Shown: positions 19,360 through 31,317 of the stretch, piece by piece
Numbering within the stretch: position 1 is the stretch's first letter
Layout of the letters: every line of letters begins with the position of its first letter
Source of the DNA: Dromiciops gliroides
Lineage: Eukaryota; Chordata; Mammalia; Microbiotheria; Microbiotheriidae
DNA: 64,000 bases
Assembly: GCF_019393635.1 (NCBI RefSeq)
Contig: NC_057866.1
Span: forward strand, 1,065,001-1,129,000
Direction of reading: 5' to 3'
Program-made: the position numbers and the translations under genes
The notes under the pieces: generated by a model
Told to the model about the DNA's origin: nothing
Database searches by the model: none
What the model saw: the letters and a program-made list of their open reading frames with translations, nothing else

Positions 19360-21140
19360 AGGAAACCCCCAGGCTCTGCAGTGGCCACTGAGAAAGATGT
19401 GACTTCTCTTTTCTGGATGGGTGGAGACCTCTGCTTGGCCACAGTTGCCCAACATCTGTCCCAGCTGTGGAGGAGCCCCCCTGGCCAGATGGAGTTTTGC
19501 CGGGGGTGGGGGGGGGCAGCCTTACATCCTGCTCAGAGGGTTGTGTCCCCCCCCCCCACTCCTCCTCCCCCCAGGCCGAGGTTGGCTGGGGAACTTTGTC
19601 AGGAAGAACAGCAGGAAGGGGGAAGAACAGTCTCAACATTTCTGGACAAAAGCTGCTGTCATCCCCCTTTTCTGGGCAGAGTGCCTCCACATGACCGAGG
19701 GCTTCCCTCCCTCTCTCCCTGCCCTGCCCCCCAGAAGCCCCTGGTGTAGCTTCCTGTGGTTCCTACTTTCCAAGCACTCAGCAGATTCCCCTCTGCTCCT
19801 CCCTGGCCCCCAGCAGGCCCCTTCTCAGGAAGGGTGCTGACCCAGTTCCGGGGAGATCTCTGCCTCCAGCAAGCATGTCAGCTCATCTCACGGGGGATTT
19901 AGCACTGTCCCAGCCCCGCCCCGGCAGCCCACCAGCTGCTGGGCAGGCGCTGACTCAGTGGAAGGGGCCCTGAGGGACCTGGGAAGTCCAGCGTGGACTA
20001 GAGTCCAACAGTCTCCTTCTACAGGGAAGGAACCAGGCCCAGCAAGAAGGAAGGGACTTCAGGCACTTGAAGAGCTGAACCCAGTTAGCTGTCCTTTTAT
20101 CCACTCCCTCATTACGTGGGAAACTGAGGCTGAGGGAAGACAGGCAGCTTGCTGAATGCCACACAGATAGTCAGCAGGAAGGAATGTGGAGACAATTCCT
20201 CAGATTCTGGAACTGGCTGGCTGATAGGGGGATGCTTAAGTCTGACCTCAGACTCTTTCTAAAGATAAGATCCTAGGCAAAGCCCTGGGGCCAGCAGGAA
20301 ACAGAGGGAAGGCCCCTGGCCTCAGAGCAGAGCTACCCTGGGAAAGGGACATGACAAAGCCTGAGGGAGGAGGAGCACTGCGCTAGGCCCTCCGAAGGAG
20401 AAGGTTGGGCAAAGCACCAGGGATGCTTGGGGACTTGAGGTCCTCGCCAGCGGGCTGGTCTTGCTGGGTTCCTTCCCTGGGGCCCTTGCCTCTGGCTCCT
20501 CACAGCTCCAATCCTTGCTCATTGCTGCTGCCCGGTAGATGACAGTCTGAAAGTCTGGCCTCAAGAATCCTCTGTGGCTCCCTATCCCCTCCAGGGGAAA
20601 ATGTAAAGTCTCCTGTTTGGCTTTGGAAGTCCTTGAGTCTGATTCCCAGCTGTCTATCTGGGTACGTGACCTTCAGCCAAATCGGCAGACTCGTCATTGG
20701 GCACCCGGACGTTGTGGGGAGTACGGGCTATTCAGGGAGGACTAGCCCCTCTGGGAAGAGGGTTGCTCATCCACGTTGGGTGTCCCCCTGCCACTGCCTC
20801 TCCCCTGTGGCTCCTGGAAGCCGAAGCCCCAGCGGTGACCTCGGGCGGCTGAAGGGAGCCCCGAGCTCATGCACTGCACCTGGGACCGTGGCCAGTCGCT
20901 CAGCTTTTGTCCTGCCGCTGGACTTGAATGACTCAGGAAGGGCGAGCGGGCAAGGACTTTGTGCAGCGCTTCCTCACTGACATCCAGTTTGCTCCCAAGT
21001 TAAGACACTATCCCGGGAGGCCGTGGGTCTTCTTGGAAATGGGGTCCAACGAGGGCACATCGTTCCTTGGTAGGGCTGTCCCGGATCCGAAGCACACACA
21101 GGCACTCCCCACGCTTCTCCCCTAGCTCGTGGCCCCTTCC
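19360..21140. other. Intergenic stretch: mostly unrecognised
   Basis: Holds a G-rich run near 19500-19518 facing a C-rich run at 19549-19575, and minus MIR remnants near 20110-20190 (GGGAAACTGAGGCTGAGGGAAG). No exon support. Confidence 0.45.
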
Positions 21141-21149
21141 CTTTTCCTC

Positions 21150-21288
21150 CTCCCCTCCCCCCAGGGCAATGAGGGTTAAGTGACTTGCCCAGGGTCACAC
21201 AGCTAGTAAGTATCTGAGGCCGGATTTGAACTCGGGTCCTCCTGAATCCAGGGCTGGTGCTTTATCCACTGTGCCACCTCGCTGCCCC
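21150..21288 (-). mobile_element. Marsupial SINE
   Basis: AGTGACTTGCCCAGGGTCAC, GGCCGGATTTGAACTCGGGT and a GCTGCCCC end in minus orientation; the tail side is C-rich. Confidence 0.9.
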
Positions 21289-22054
21289 CGACATTGGGCC
21301 TGTCACGGGGTCTGAGCGAGCCTTCTGTGGCCCTTGAGCATTGGCCTGAGCTGGGTCTGGGCTCTCGTTCTGACGTCATCAAGCGTTCATTAAGCACTGT
21401 GTGCCAAGCACTTCTCGGCAAAGAAGAGCAGAAAGACCTCGCCTGCCCCAGGGGAGCTTACTCTCTAATTAGGGACCCCCACCCCCCTCAAGCTGAAAAG
21501 GGGAGGAGCTCTGGGGGCTGACGCTTTGCAAGCCTGGGTCTCGGAGGGTACTTAGTACCTGGGCGGGACTAGCTCATGTCCTGGGATGGAGGAGGCCCTG
21601 GTCCTCATCCACAGAGGGGAAACGGGCCCAGACAGGGGAAGGGGCGAATCTGAACCCGGGCTCCTACTTTAGTGCCCGACTCCCTTCCGGCTCGGCCTCT
21701 CGAGCCACTTCCTTCGGGAAGCCCTCCAGGATTGCCCAGGTGGGTGGTCTCCGGTGGAGACCTCGGACACCACCAGTTCGGGCAAGTGCAGGAGCCTCGA
21801 CTGTCCCGCCCCACCCCCATCCCCCATTTCCCCATACTCCCCATCCCCCCTTCCTCTTCATCCCCCTCAACCTCCCGATCCTCCCATTTCCAGACCAGGC
21901 GGGGGCACTCTCGGGCTCCGGAGAGCACGAGCGCGCGCGGGGCTCCCTGACAGGGCGTGAGGAGTGCGCGCGCGCCAGAACGAGACGTGCGTGTGCGTGT
22001 GCGTGCGCGCGCACGTCTGGGCGGGGCGTGCGTGGCCGGGGTGCGCGCGCTGCC

Positions 22055-22081
22055 CTGCTGCTGCTGCTGCTGCTGCTGCTG
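22055..22081 (+). repeat. (CTG)9 trinucleotide run in the inferred AP2A2 5' UTR
   Basis: Nine uninterrupted CTG units followed directly by CGGCGG, 110 nt before the start codon. Whether it is transcribed depends on the unknown start site. Confidence 0.9.
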
Positions 22082-22191
22082 CGGCGGAGGGGCTGAAGCG
22101 GAGGCGGCGGCGGTGGGAGACGCGGACAGAGACCGAGACTGGGCCGAGACCGAGCCGGAGACGCCGCCCCCCGGGTCCCCCCGCCGCCATC

Positions 22192-22258
22192 ATGCCGGCC
22201 GTGTCCAAGGGCGACGGGATGCGGGGCCTGGCCGTGTTCATCTCGGACATCCGCAACT
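22192..22258 (+). CDS. AP2A2: AP2A2 exon 1 (coding part)
   Basis: 67 nt: 22 codons plus one base. It reads [22 protein letters not shown], the invariant mammalian N-terminus of alpha-adaptin. The ATG at 22192 has A at -3 within a GCC-rich leader, and no ATG was seen upstream between about 21900 and 22191. The donor is GTGAGT directly after AACT (22258); the split Cys codon is completed in exon 2. Arg21, which contacts dileucine cargo, is encoded here. The exon lies in a strong CpG island. Confidence 0.96.
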
Positions 22259-25200
22259 GTGAGTGCGGGCGGGGGAGGGGAGGGAGCCGGCGCTGCGTGT
22301 CCCCCCCCCCCACCTGCGGGGCCCTGGCCTCGCCTCCCCCTCCCCTCCCCTCCCCGCCCCCCGCCCGCTCAGCCCCGGCCCCCCGTGCTCAGCCCCCAGG
22401 CTGCTTCGGGCCCGAGGCTGGGGGTGGGGGCCGCCCCGGGAGGGCATCCGGGACAAACCCCCTCCTCGGGAGCCGTGGCCTCCCATCCCCCCGCGCCCCT
22501 CCCGTCGGGGTTCCCGGGTCTGTGCCGGGGGTCTTGGGGTTCCCGCGGGGCCTGGCCCGCCGTAAGGTGGGGCTCCGGAGCGCACCCCAAAGGGCAGGAA
22601 AGCCCCGGGCGGCGATCAGCAGGAGCCTAGGCCCTCTGGACTTGGGGGTCAGGAGGCCCGGGGCGGGGGGAGAGATCGGGAGGCCCGGGATCGGGAGGCC
22701 GGGGGTGGGGGGGGGAGAATCGGGAGGGCCCCGCAGCCGCGCCCCGCCTCCCTGTGACAGGTTTTCTAGGTCTCATTCATAATTTAAATTCCTCCGAAAG
22801 GGCTTTAGCCGGTAGAGCCGCAGCCCCGGATTCTAGCCAGGCCGCCGCCTCAGTTTCCCCCTCGGTGAAGTGTCCCCACCGGTTACGAGAGGGAGCTTCC
22901 TGATGCCTCCAGCCCCCTCCCCCCTCCTGCGGGCTTTTGTTGGGGCGGGGGGCTCCAGGAGTTCGCTAGGAAACCTGACTGGGGAGCGGGACCCTGCCCC
23001 TCCAAGCATGGGGGGGCCCCTGAGCTCCTGCTGCTTCATCGCATCCTTGGGGGCCCTGCGCCTTTTCCGTTGTCAGTCAAGCCTGCCCGGCCCTACTGCT
23101 TCTCTGCCTGGGGGAGCTGCCCCCCCCAAGACTGACTTTGGGCCTGCTGGACTGCCAGCCAGCCCAGCGCTAGCCAGGGCATGGGCGGCTGGTTTGAAAT
23201 GAGCTGCTCCAAGGAAAAAGGAAGGAGTTTCAGGAAATGGAGCCTCCGGGAGAATGACTGAGGTTTTGCTTCCCTCCCCCTGCAAATAGCCCCTAAAGTG
23301 TCTGCTGCCCGAGGCTAGTGTAGAGGTAGCCCTGGGCTCCCCCTTCTTGCTGCTGCCGGCGGGGGGTCCTGGCCCTTCCTTCCCCCTCAGAGCTGCCCTG
23401 GGAGGGGGGGGGGGCCTGCAGTGACTCAGGCTTCAGGGAGCTGTTCAAAACGGGAAAGGGGCAGAGCACATTTTCCTTATTCTTGAAAATCATGACCCAG
23501 CCTCCAGCTGCCGGGCTTGGTGCTGCCAGGAGAGGGGGCCCCTAGGGCTGGTCCTGTGGTGCCCACTCTGGCTCATGCCTCCAGCGGGCCCCCACCCCCC
23601 CCCAACCAGGCAAGCTCCCCAACCAGGCAAGCTCCCCCCCCCCCCACCTCCCTGTTTTTCTCTTTTCCTTGTATGTAAACAGTGCAAACACATTTTCTGT
23701 CAGCGTCTGTGATGTAAAGTCCTTAGAGCTTAGATTTTATAGGGGTCTGGGGCACGTCCCCTCTCCCCTGGGGGGAGCTAAGTGGGTCCAGCTGGGTTTC
23801 TTACATCAGCACCCAGAGGGAGGACCACATTCACTGGGCTTACCTGTGATGGGTGCCTTGTAAACTATATCCTGGATCTCCTTCAGGGAAGCCAAGAGTC
23901 CTTTTTTTGTGGGTGGGGTGGGACGGGGGATGTCAGGGCCTCCTCCCCATTCCATGCCTGCCCACTTGAGGGAGTCCCTGCTCTTCCTGAAGCCCAGTCC
24001 AGATCCAGATGGTCTGTCTGCTCGGGTCACGGGAGACTTGCCTCTACTTCTCAGTCTTTGGTTACATTTCTGGAGCCCAGGCAATCCATTTGGTTATAAG
24101 GTGGCCAAATATTGGACCTGGCTTCTCTTCCCCCCTAAAGAGAATTGCAGCAAAGCATCGTTTTTTGTCTTTAAATGAATGAGTGACTGAAAAGCCCTGG
24201 AATGCTTACCTGAGCAGAGTGCTGGGGACCAGGGAACAAAGTCCATCTTGGTTCATGGGAACCTCACATTCTCTTGGGAGGAGGTTTCAGCTCTGAGTGG
24301 GAAGGAAAAGGCCCCACGGGCAAAGTGCACACGGGCCTGTCGTTTCTACCAAGAAGACCAAAGCAGCTCTTCACAAGGCCAGGGATTTGGGGAGGGAAGG
24401 AGCATTCATCTCCAGGTCTTCCGCCATGTCAGGACTCCGTCAGCCACATCTAGACTTGGGCTTAGAAATTGGTTAGAGTCCACCAGTGGGGCCAGCTGAA
24501 AACACTGTGGTGCCACAGGCTCAGAGTTTGGCTCATTTGTTGAAGGGAACATGTGCTCTTGGGCCCTTGGACTGCCAACTGCCAGGTTGATGCAGGTGGT
24601 GGTGAGAGCAGCAACTCCAAAGCTGATCCACCCCGACTTTCTATAGTGGCCTTGGGGTGACACTGGAGACTCTGCTTTTTAAAGGGAAAATCACTTGGAT
24701 TATTTTCTAAGTTAAGGAAGCTTGGCCACAGGTGCGTCTGGAAAATGGGTGCACTTGAGAGCACTCCTTCTGGGAGGGAGGGGAAGAGCTTTTCTTTTTT
24801 TCTTTTTTTTGGTGAGGCAGTTGGGGTTAAGTGACTTGCCCAGGGTCACACAGCTAGTAAGTGTCTAGTATCTGAGGCTGGATTTGAACTCGGGTCCTCC
24901 TGAATCCAGGGCCGGTGCTCTATCCACGGCACCACCTAGCTGCCCCTGGGAGGAGCTTTTCAAAGGAGTTTGGTGTTTTCTTACCTTTCAGCCTCACATT
25001 AGGCTGCCTTGTGCCTGAACCTCTTGGCTGGGCCCCTGGAGAGACCCTGGTGGAGTCTCAGGAAGGAAGAGGCACACAAAGAGAGCAGGGGCTCCAAGGG
25101 TGATGGGCCTCTGGGTGTGCCCCTTCCCCTGGGCGTGGTTCCCTTCAGACACCAGGTTTCAGGGTGCCAGGGTCCCTAGCTTCCTGCCACCCCCAGGACT

Positions 25201-28200
25201 GTCTGGCCAGACTGACCTGCTTGCTGCTCTTTGCGGGCACACACCTGGGCTCCAGGGCCCTCTGCTGGCTCTGCTTTCTGTACTGGCCTGGAAGACTCTT
25301 CCCTCCCCCTCTTCAGATCTGCCTTCCCTGCTTCCCCTCTTCAAATCTGCCTTCCCTGCTTCCCCTCTTCCCCAGATGCCTTCCTGCAGGTCACATCTGT
25401 GAAGCCTGGGGCCGGCCCCTCTTCCCTGGGCACTGTCTCACTTGATGAGCTCATCCTCTCCCCGTGGGCTCAATTACCACTCTCTGCACACAATTTCACC
25501 TGGTCCTTTGGTTCCTCCTGAGCCCTCTCCCACACCTGTCCCTAATTGCCTGCTGGACGCTCCTTGTTAGCCCCCTTGGCAGCTTCCTTGAACTCTCCTG
25601 ACAGTCCCCTGGGGTCCATGAGGTCCTCGGGGCCTTGCCATCGTCCCTTTCAGGGATGCCGCCTTTAGTTAGAGTGGGTGGGGAGGGGGACAAGCATTTA
25701 CCTGCTGTGTGCCAGGCACACATTGGTGCCTTGACAGCTGCTCTCTCATTTGAACGTCATGACAACTCTTAGGTGCTATTTTCGTCATTTTACTGTTGGA
25801 GAAACGGAGGCAGCTGGCTTCAGTGGCTAATCCATAGTAAACAGTCCTTTCTACAGCTGCCTTCTCTTTCCTGGTTGGGGTAGCCATCCCCTCTGGCCTT
25901 TCCCTCAGTCTGTCCATGGTTGTCCCCTCTGCAGCTTCTTCCCATGTCTCCTGGCTTTTCTTGCCTCGGAGATGCCTTGGCTTCTTTCGTTGTGTGTTTG
26001 TGTGTGTTTGTGTGTGTGGCAATTGGGGTTAAGTGACTTGCCCAGGGTCACACAGCTAGTAAGTGTCAAGTGTCTGAGGCTGGATTTGAACTCAGGTCCT
26101 CCTGAATCCAGGGGTGGTGCTTTATCCACTGCGCCACCTAGCTGCCCCGTGGCTTCTTTTAAGACTTGGATGCTGTCTGTTTCCTGCTAGGGGCCTTTCC
26201 CAGGCTCTGGAGCTGCTGCTGAACCTTCCCTCCTGAGCTGACCCCGTGTTGTCTCCCCTTAGACTACCGGCTCCTTGAGGGCAGGCACCATTTTTGCCTT
26301 TCTTTGTACCTCCAGTGCATAGCGCCCTGTCCAGCAAGCGCTTAATAAATGCTCCTGCACTAAATGACTGGGGCGGGGGGCATGTGGAGTTTGAGATGCT
26401 TCTGGTGTGTCCACTTGGAGAGGGAGGAGAGATGGTCATGTGGGGATCACAAAGAAGTGAATGGAGAGAAAAGGGGTCGTGGGATGGAGACTCTGGGAAC
26501 ACCCTAGACTCGGATCCTTCAGCATAGGAGGCTCCATCCCATAGTCATCTCCTGGACAAGGACCTCCCAGAGGTGCTTGTGGGGTCAGGGTGGTTGCTCC
26601 TGCTCTCACAGTGATCACTGGCCTGGCCCTTATGCTGCCAAGGGCTCTGTATCTGTGATGCCAGGGTTTGCTTCTGTGAGTCCGGTTTTGCTGAGTTCTT
26701 GTGGCTCACTCTTCTGTGCTTTCCCAGGAGGACATCAGTGTGACTCACTTCATTGAACAGATTTTTTTTTTCCCCTCAGAGAAGAAACTTCTCCAAGAAT
26801 GTCATGCGTTGGTTCTGGCTGGTGCACAGGCTCATCTCCCCTTTGACTTGGGGTCCCTGTTTTATTCCTGGAGTTGGGTTTGGGCCCAGGTGCCAGCCGG
26901 GCCGGGGGCACCGATCTGGGTCTTCTGGCACGGTGTACCCGCGTTCGTGGTTCCTAGGAACATTTTATCCCCTTGGGTGTGTGAATTCCCTCTCAGGTTA
27001 TTGCCTCTACTGACTAGAGCAGATCGGATTTAAATCTATTTAACTCAAGATGAGAAGGTCTAGCCAGGAAGACACAAGTGAACTGGATTCTTTGATGCCA
27101 CTCTTACAACTCAGAGAAGAACCTGAGGTGGTTTTTTTAAAGAGACACAGCTTGGTGATGTTGTGTAGAAAAATTTGTTTCTGCTCAGATGAATTCTGTA
27201 ACTGTTTGATAAAATGTAGTGATTGATCAGACCCTACCAGTCCTTAAGCATTTATCCTCATAAGTAAGTACTTGAGGCCTCTGGGGTAACAAAAGCTGCT
27301 TTTGAGAAGCTTAGGTTAGAGATGTGGAGAGTTACTCGTTTTTGTTTTTGTTTTTGTTTTGCAGGGCAGTGGGGGTTAAGTGACTTGCCCAGGGTCACAC
27401 AGCTAGTGTTATGTGTCTGAGGCTGGATTTGAACTCAGGTCCTCTTGAATCCAGAGCCAGTGCTTTATCCACTGCACCACCTCACTGCCCCAAGAGTTAC
27501 TCTTGAGAAGAAATGAAGTCCTGAGCTGTGGTCCTGACCTTAAGCCCAGATAGAGGACGTGGGCCTTTGTGGGCAGGATGACTCGGTAGGGTCCAGCCAT
27601 TGGGATTTAAACTGGTCGTTGATGAAGGGCTGGGTTGGTCAGGCCTGCAGGCTGAGCCCTGTGAGCTGAGAACAGTGTGAGCTGGTGGATACGATGTTCA
27701 GGGTCTGCCAGGCAGTGCTCGAGTGGGCCTGAGCCTTGACTTTCCCTGCCCGCTGTCCCACTTGTCCAGCCTGATGCTGATTGGGTTCCTTTTTGACTCT
27801 ACTTTTTGCATCCGGTTTCTCCCCCTCAGTCTCTGCCGGGCCTGTGCCCCTGTGCCGGCTGTGCCCCTGCGCCTGTTGTGCCGGAACCTCCTCCCCACAG
27901 CTGGCAGTGGGGTGGGAAAGCACAGCCTTGCTCTGGTCCTGTTGGCCTTTTCCAGGCCTTTGCCCTCTTGCCGCCCCTTTCCCCACGTGGCCTTCTCTTT
28001 GTTCCTCCTGTCCGGGAGCCTTTTCCCCCAGGGTAGGTCTCCCTCATCACCTTTAGGGGGGGAGTGCCACTGGGGCCTCCCCTCTGAGGGTTGCTTTGTG
28101 TTTGGTCTTTAGAGGGGCAGCTTCTTCAGGGCAGGGACTTAGGACATGCCAAAAGGGCTTCATGAGCAAGCTTGGTGCTCTGTTTTTGTGCTGCCATCTC

Positions 28201-31200
28201 CCCACTCCCGGCATGCCTGACGTCCTGACCTCCCTTTGTTGATGCCTCTTCCTTAAGCCAAAGGGGCTCTCTCTTTCACATCCTCCCAGGCTACTTCGGC
28301 TCCTTCCCATGCTCAGCCTCACACCCCACCTTACACTGTAGGCCCTCAGGGCAGGAATTGCTGGTTTTTTTCCTTCTTTGTACCTGAAGTGGCCCTAGGG
28401 CTGGCTGATTGGGAAGAGCCATCAGACCAGGGGCACTGGGTGGCAGCCTGCTGGGCCATGCCTTGTTCAGCCAGCCCCCCTTGTGGCTTTGGGGCATTTC
28501 TTGGGACAAAAGTGAGCCCCTGAAGACTGGAGCTCTGCTTGGCCTAGTACACAGTAGGCATTCAATATGTGATTGATGGTTGGTTTTGGAAAATGTCCCC
28601 CGACATTGAGATGAGTAGTACTGTGAGAAGCAGCTTCCCTTGGCTTTTTTAGCCTTCTTCACTAGTGGCCTCCCTTTAGAAGTGCCGGGATTCTTCCCTC
28701 CAGTCCCTCTGCTGGGCCTTGGGATCCAGAGGGTAGGGGAACTTGGATTGGAAATAATGACATTTTCATTTTCACTAACCCCTAAGTGACCTTGAGCATT
28801 TCTTTCAATTGTGAATTTTTAAAGCTTTCTTTCTTGAATAGACATCTCCCCCCTGCAAGAAGACCAACCACAGTCCTGATAACCAATCCGCTCCCTCTTT
28901 CTTAACCCCAGCATGTGTGTCTGCCAGGAGGCGGCACCCTGTGGGCCTCATCCTCGGTCTCCCAGCCCACAAAGTTGATGGATTGTCTTCCCAGTGTTGT
29001 TGCTACTATATAAACTGTTCTCCTGTGACTGGTTTTGTTCTTCACAATGGTTCTGCTCCCTTTCCTCTGCATCAGTCTGAGCGAGCCTCTCTCTCCCTGA
29101 CTCTTCGAAGGCTTCCCTTTTCTCATTTCTCATGTCCATGGGACTTGAGGTGGAACGCCATTTCCTGATTCCTTCTGAGGAGGGGGCCCTGACACAAACT
29201 CGGTCAAGGCCCCCTCCCTGACTGCCATGGGTGGGGGGGGTTAGGGTGTCTGGCTGTTGGAGTCATCCTCCAGAGGCAGGCCCTGGGCCTGGTGATCAGA
29301 GCCTGGCACAGACTGCTGAGGAGGTGGTCTCATGTGGCAGGACCCTAGTTTTCAAGGGGAAGATGTTAAAGGGAATGTGCTTTGGGGGCCACTGTGCTGA
29401 ATTCCAAGTCTTCTCCCTTGGAGGTGATTCTCTCGCTGGTGGCCAGGTGCCCTGCCTTGACTCAGCATGGCATTGGCCAGCCCTCCCATGGCCTTGGGTG
29501 GGGCCAGGCAAGGGGACCAGGCTCCCTGAATGAGGTCATCAGAGGCGATGGGAGGTTCAATTTGATCTTAATAGAATTTAAATAAAAACGTCATCTCTCA
29601 GTTATCGCCCTGTATCATGCTACACTTACTGAAAGTCCAGGTTTAAAAATGTCCCCCCACCCACCCCACTGGATCATCACAATGGTGAATTTTCTTGCTC
29701 CTTTCTGGCCCGACCTTACAGGCCGCTGGGTCGGGCCTCTTCACTGTTCTTCTGAGCTAACAAATGAGTTGGGAGTGAAGCCAACCTCCCGGTGGTGGTT
29801 GTACCTTGGGCTGAATGTGAACCAAACACGCTATCAGCCCCTTGAAAAGAGGGTTTTTGTCTCTGGAGAAGACCATGGGGCAGCTGACAGTGATAGAGCT
29901 TTTGGTCTTCCTGTTCAGCCATCAAAGAGGGGGGTGCTGAGGGATACTGGGAGGCACTTGATGGGCATCAGCTTTGGGTGATGCCCATGCTTGGCGGGCT
30001 TAGTGCCCATTAGACTGGCAGCCCCTTGAGAGCAGGGGCTGTTTGTGTCCCCAGCCCTCATCCTGGGGCCTGGCTCCAGCAGGTGCATCCTCCCGAGCCT
30101 TCCCATGATGCTGATGGAGGCAGGGAAGGAGGGAGACCTTGAGCTCTCTCAGGCATTGTGAGCTTTGCTTGCAATATCTTTTTTTAGACCATCCCAAGAG
30201 GAAGCAGGGCGGAGGAGTCAGGAAGACCTGAGTTTAAATCCTGCCTCAGACATGTCCTGGGTGTGTGACTGTGGGACAGTCACATCTCCTCTGCCTGCTT
30301 CTGTTTCCCTAACTGTAAAAAGGGCTCCCTTCCCTCCCAGACGTGTTGTGAGACCTGACACTGTATTGGTGAAGCTCTTAGCAAACTTTACGTCCTCCAT
30401 GAACGCTCACAATTTTTGTAACAAAGAATATGCCCAAGAACAGAGGCTGCACCTGCGCCTCACGGGCAGAGGGTCCTGCCAGTGAGGATGTCAGTGCTTG
30501 GGGCCTGGAGATGGGAAATGACCCATCCAGGGTGTCTGAAGCCAGGAAAACAGGAGACTCACTCACCCACCACATCCCAGGAGTCTGTTGGCACAGGGCA
30601 GTGCCCCACATGTGCCCTGGGAGTGGGCCTGGCTCCTGTCTTCTCTAGGCTGTACCTGCAGAGAAGCCCCAGGCCAGAAGCCTGGCCAGGGACTTCAGAA
30701 TTTAATTTCCTCACTTAACTTTCCTGAACCAAGCTCCATGGGTTGACCTTGAAAGCATTACCTAGGGCACCTCTTTCATCAGACCCTTCCCTGAACATCA
30801 TTAGAGTTAATCTGAAGATCTACTAATTATACTGTTTGTCTTCTTTCCATCACTGGGGTTTTGTGCCCAAAGGCTGTTGCGTCATTGGAGAGAAGTGGCT
30901 TTGAGCAGGTAACCAGCTGGCTGTAATGCTTGCTGTAGCGGGGTGGCTGGTTAAAATCTGGGGTCTGTTTGCCAAAGGTCTAGGGTAAACAATGGCAGAT
31001 TCTGTTTCTCTGTCTCCCTCCTTCCCTGTCTCTCTCTCATTAATGGTAGCAGAAAGAGACCAATAGGGTTTTATTTGAAAAAATTCTCGGTTTTTTCCAC
31101 CAGTATTGTCATCTGGTAAAATATACTCACATTGGAGGAATTCCTCACATCTTTACTATGTGTCTGCCATGTACCAGGCCATGCTGAGCTCCAGGGCTTT

Positions 31201-31277
31201 GTAACCAAAGACAAAAGATGATCCCTGTCCTGTTGGACCTTACAGCTTCTTAGGGATGTCTACAGATAAACCTGTAC

Positions 31278-31317
<40 letters not shown>

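Larger units (their letters stand above)
21690..22780 (+). promoter_or_regulatory. AP2A2: CpG island and inferred AP2A2 promoter and 5' UTR
   Basis: Dense CG sequence surrounds AP2A2 exon 1 and continues into the start of intron 1. An Sp1-type GC box GGGCGGGGC is at 22019-22027, followed by alternating GCGCGC and a (CTG)9 run. No TATA box was seen. The start is probably between about 21900 and 22190, but cannot be placed from sequence alone. Confidence 0.7.

Noticed and set aside
21964..22782. A 272-codon open frame over the AP2A2 start
   Set aside because: It has no ATG at its start, reads the CpG island and (CTG)9 in another frame, and crosses the exon 1 donor.
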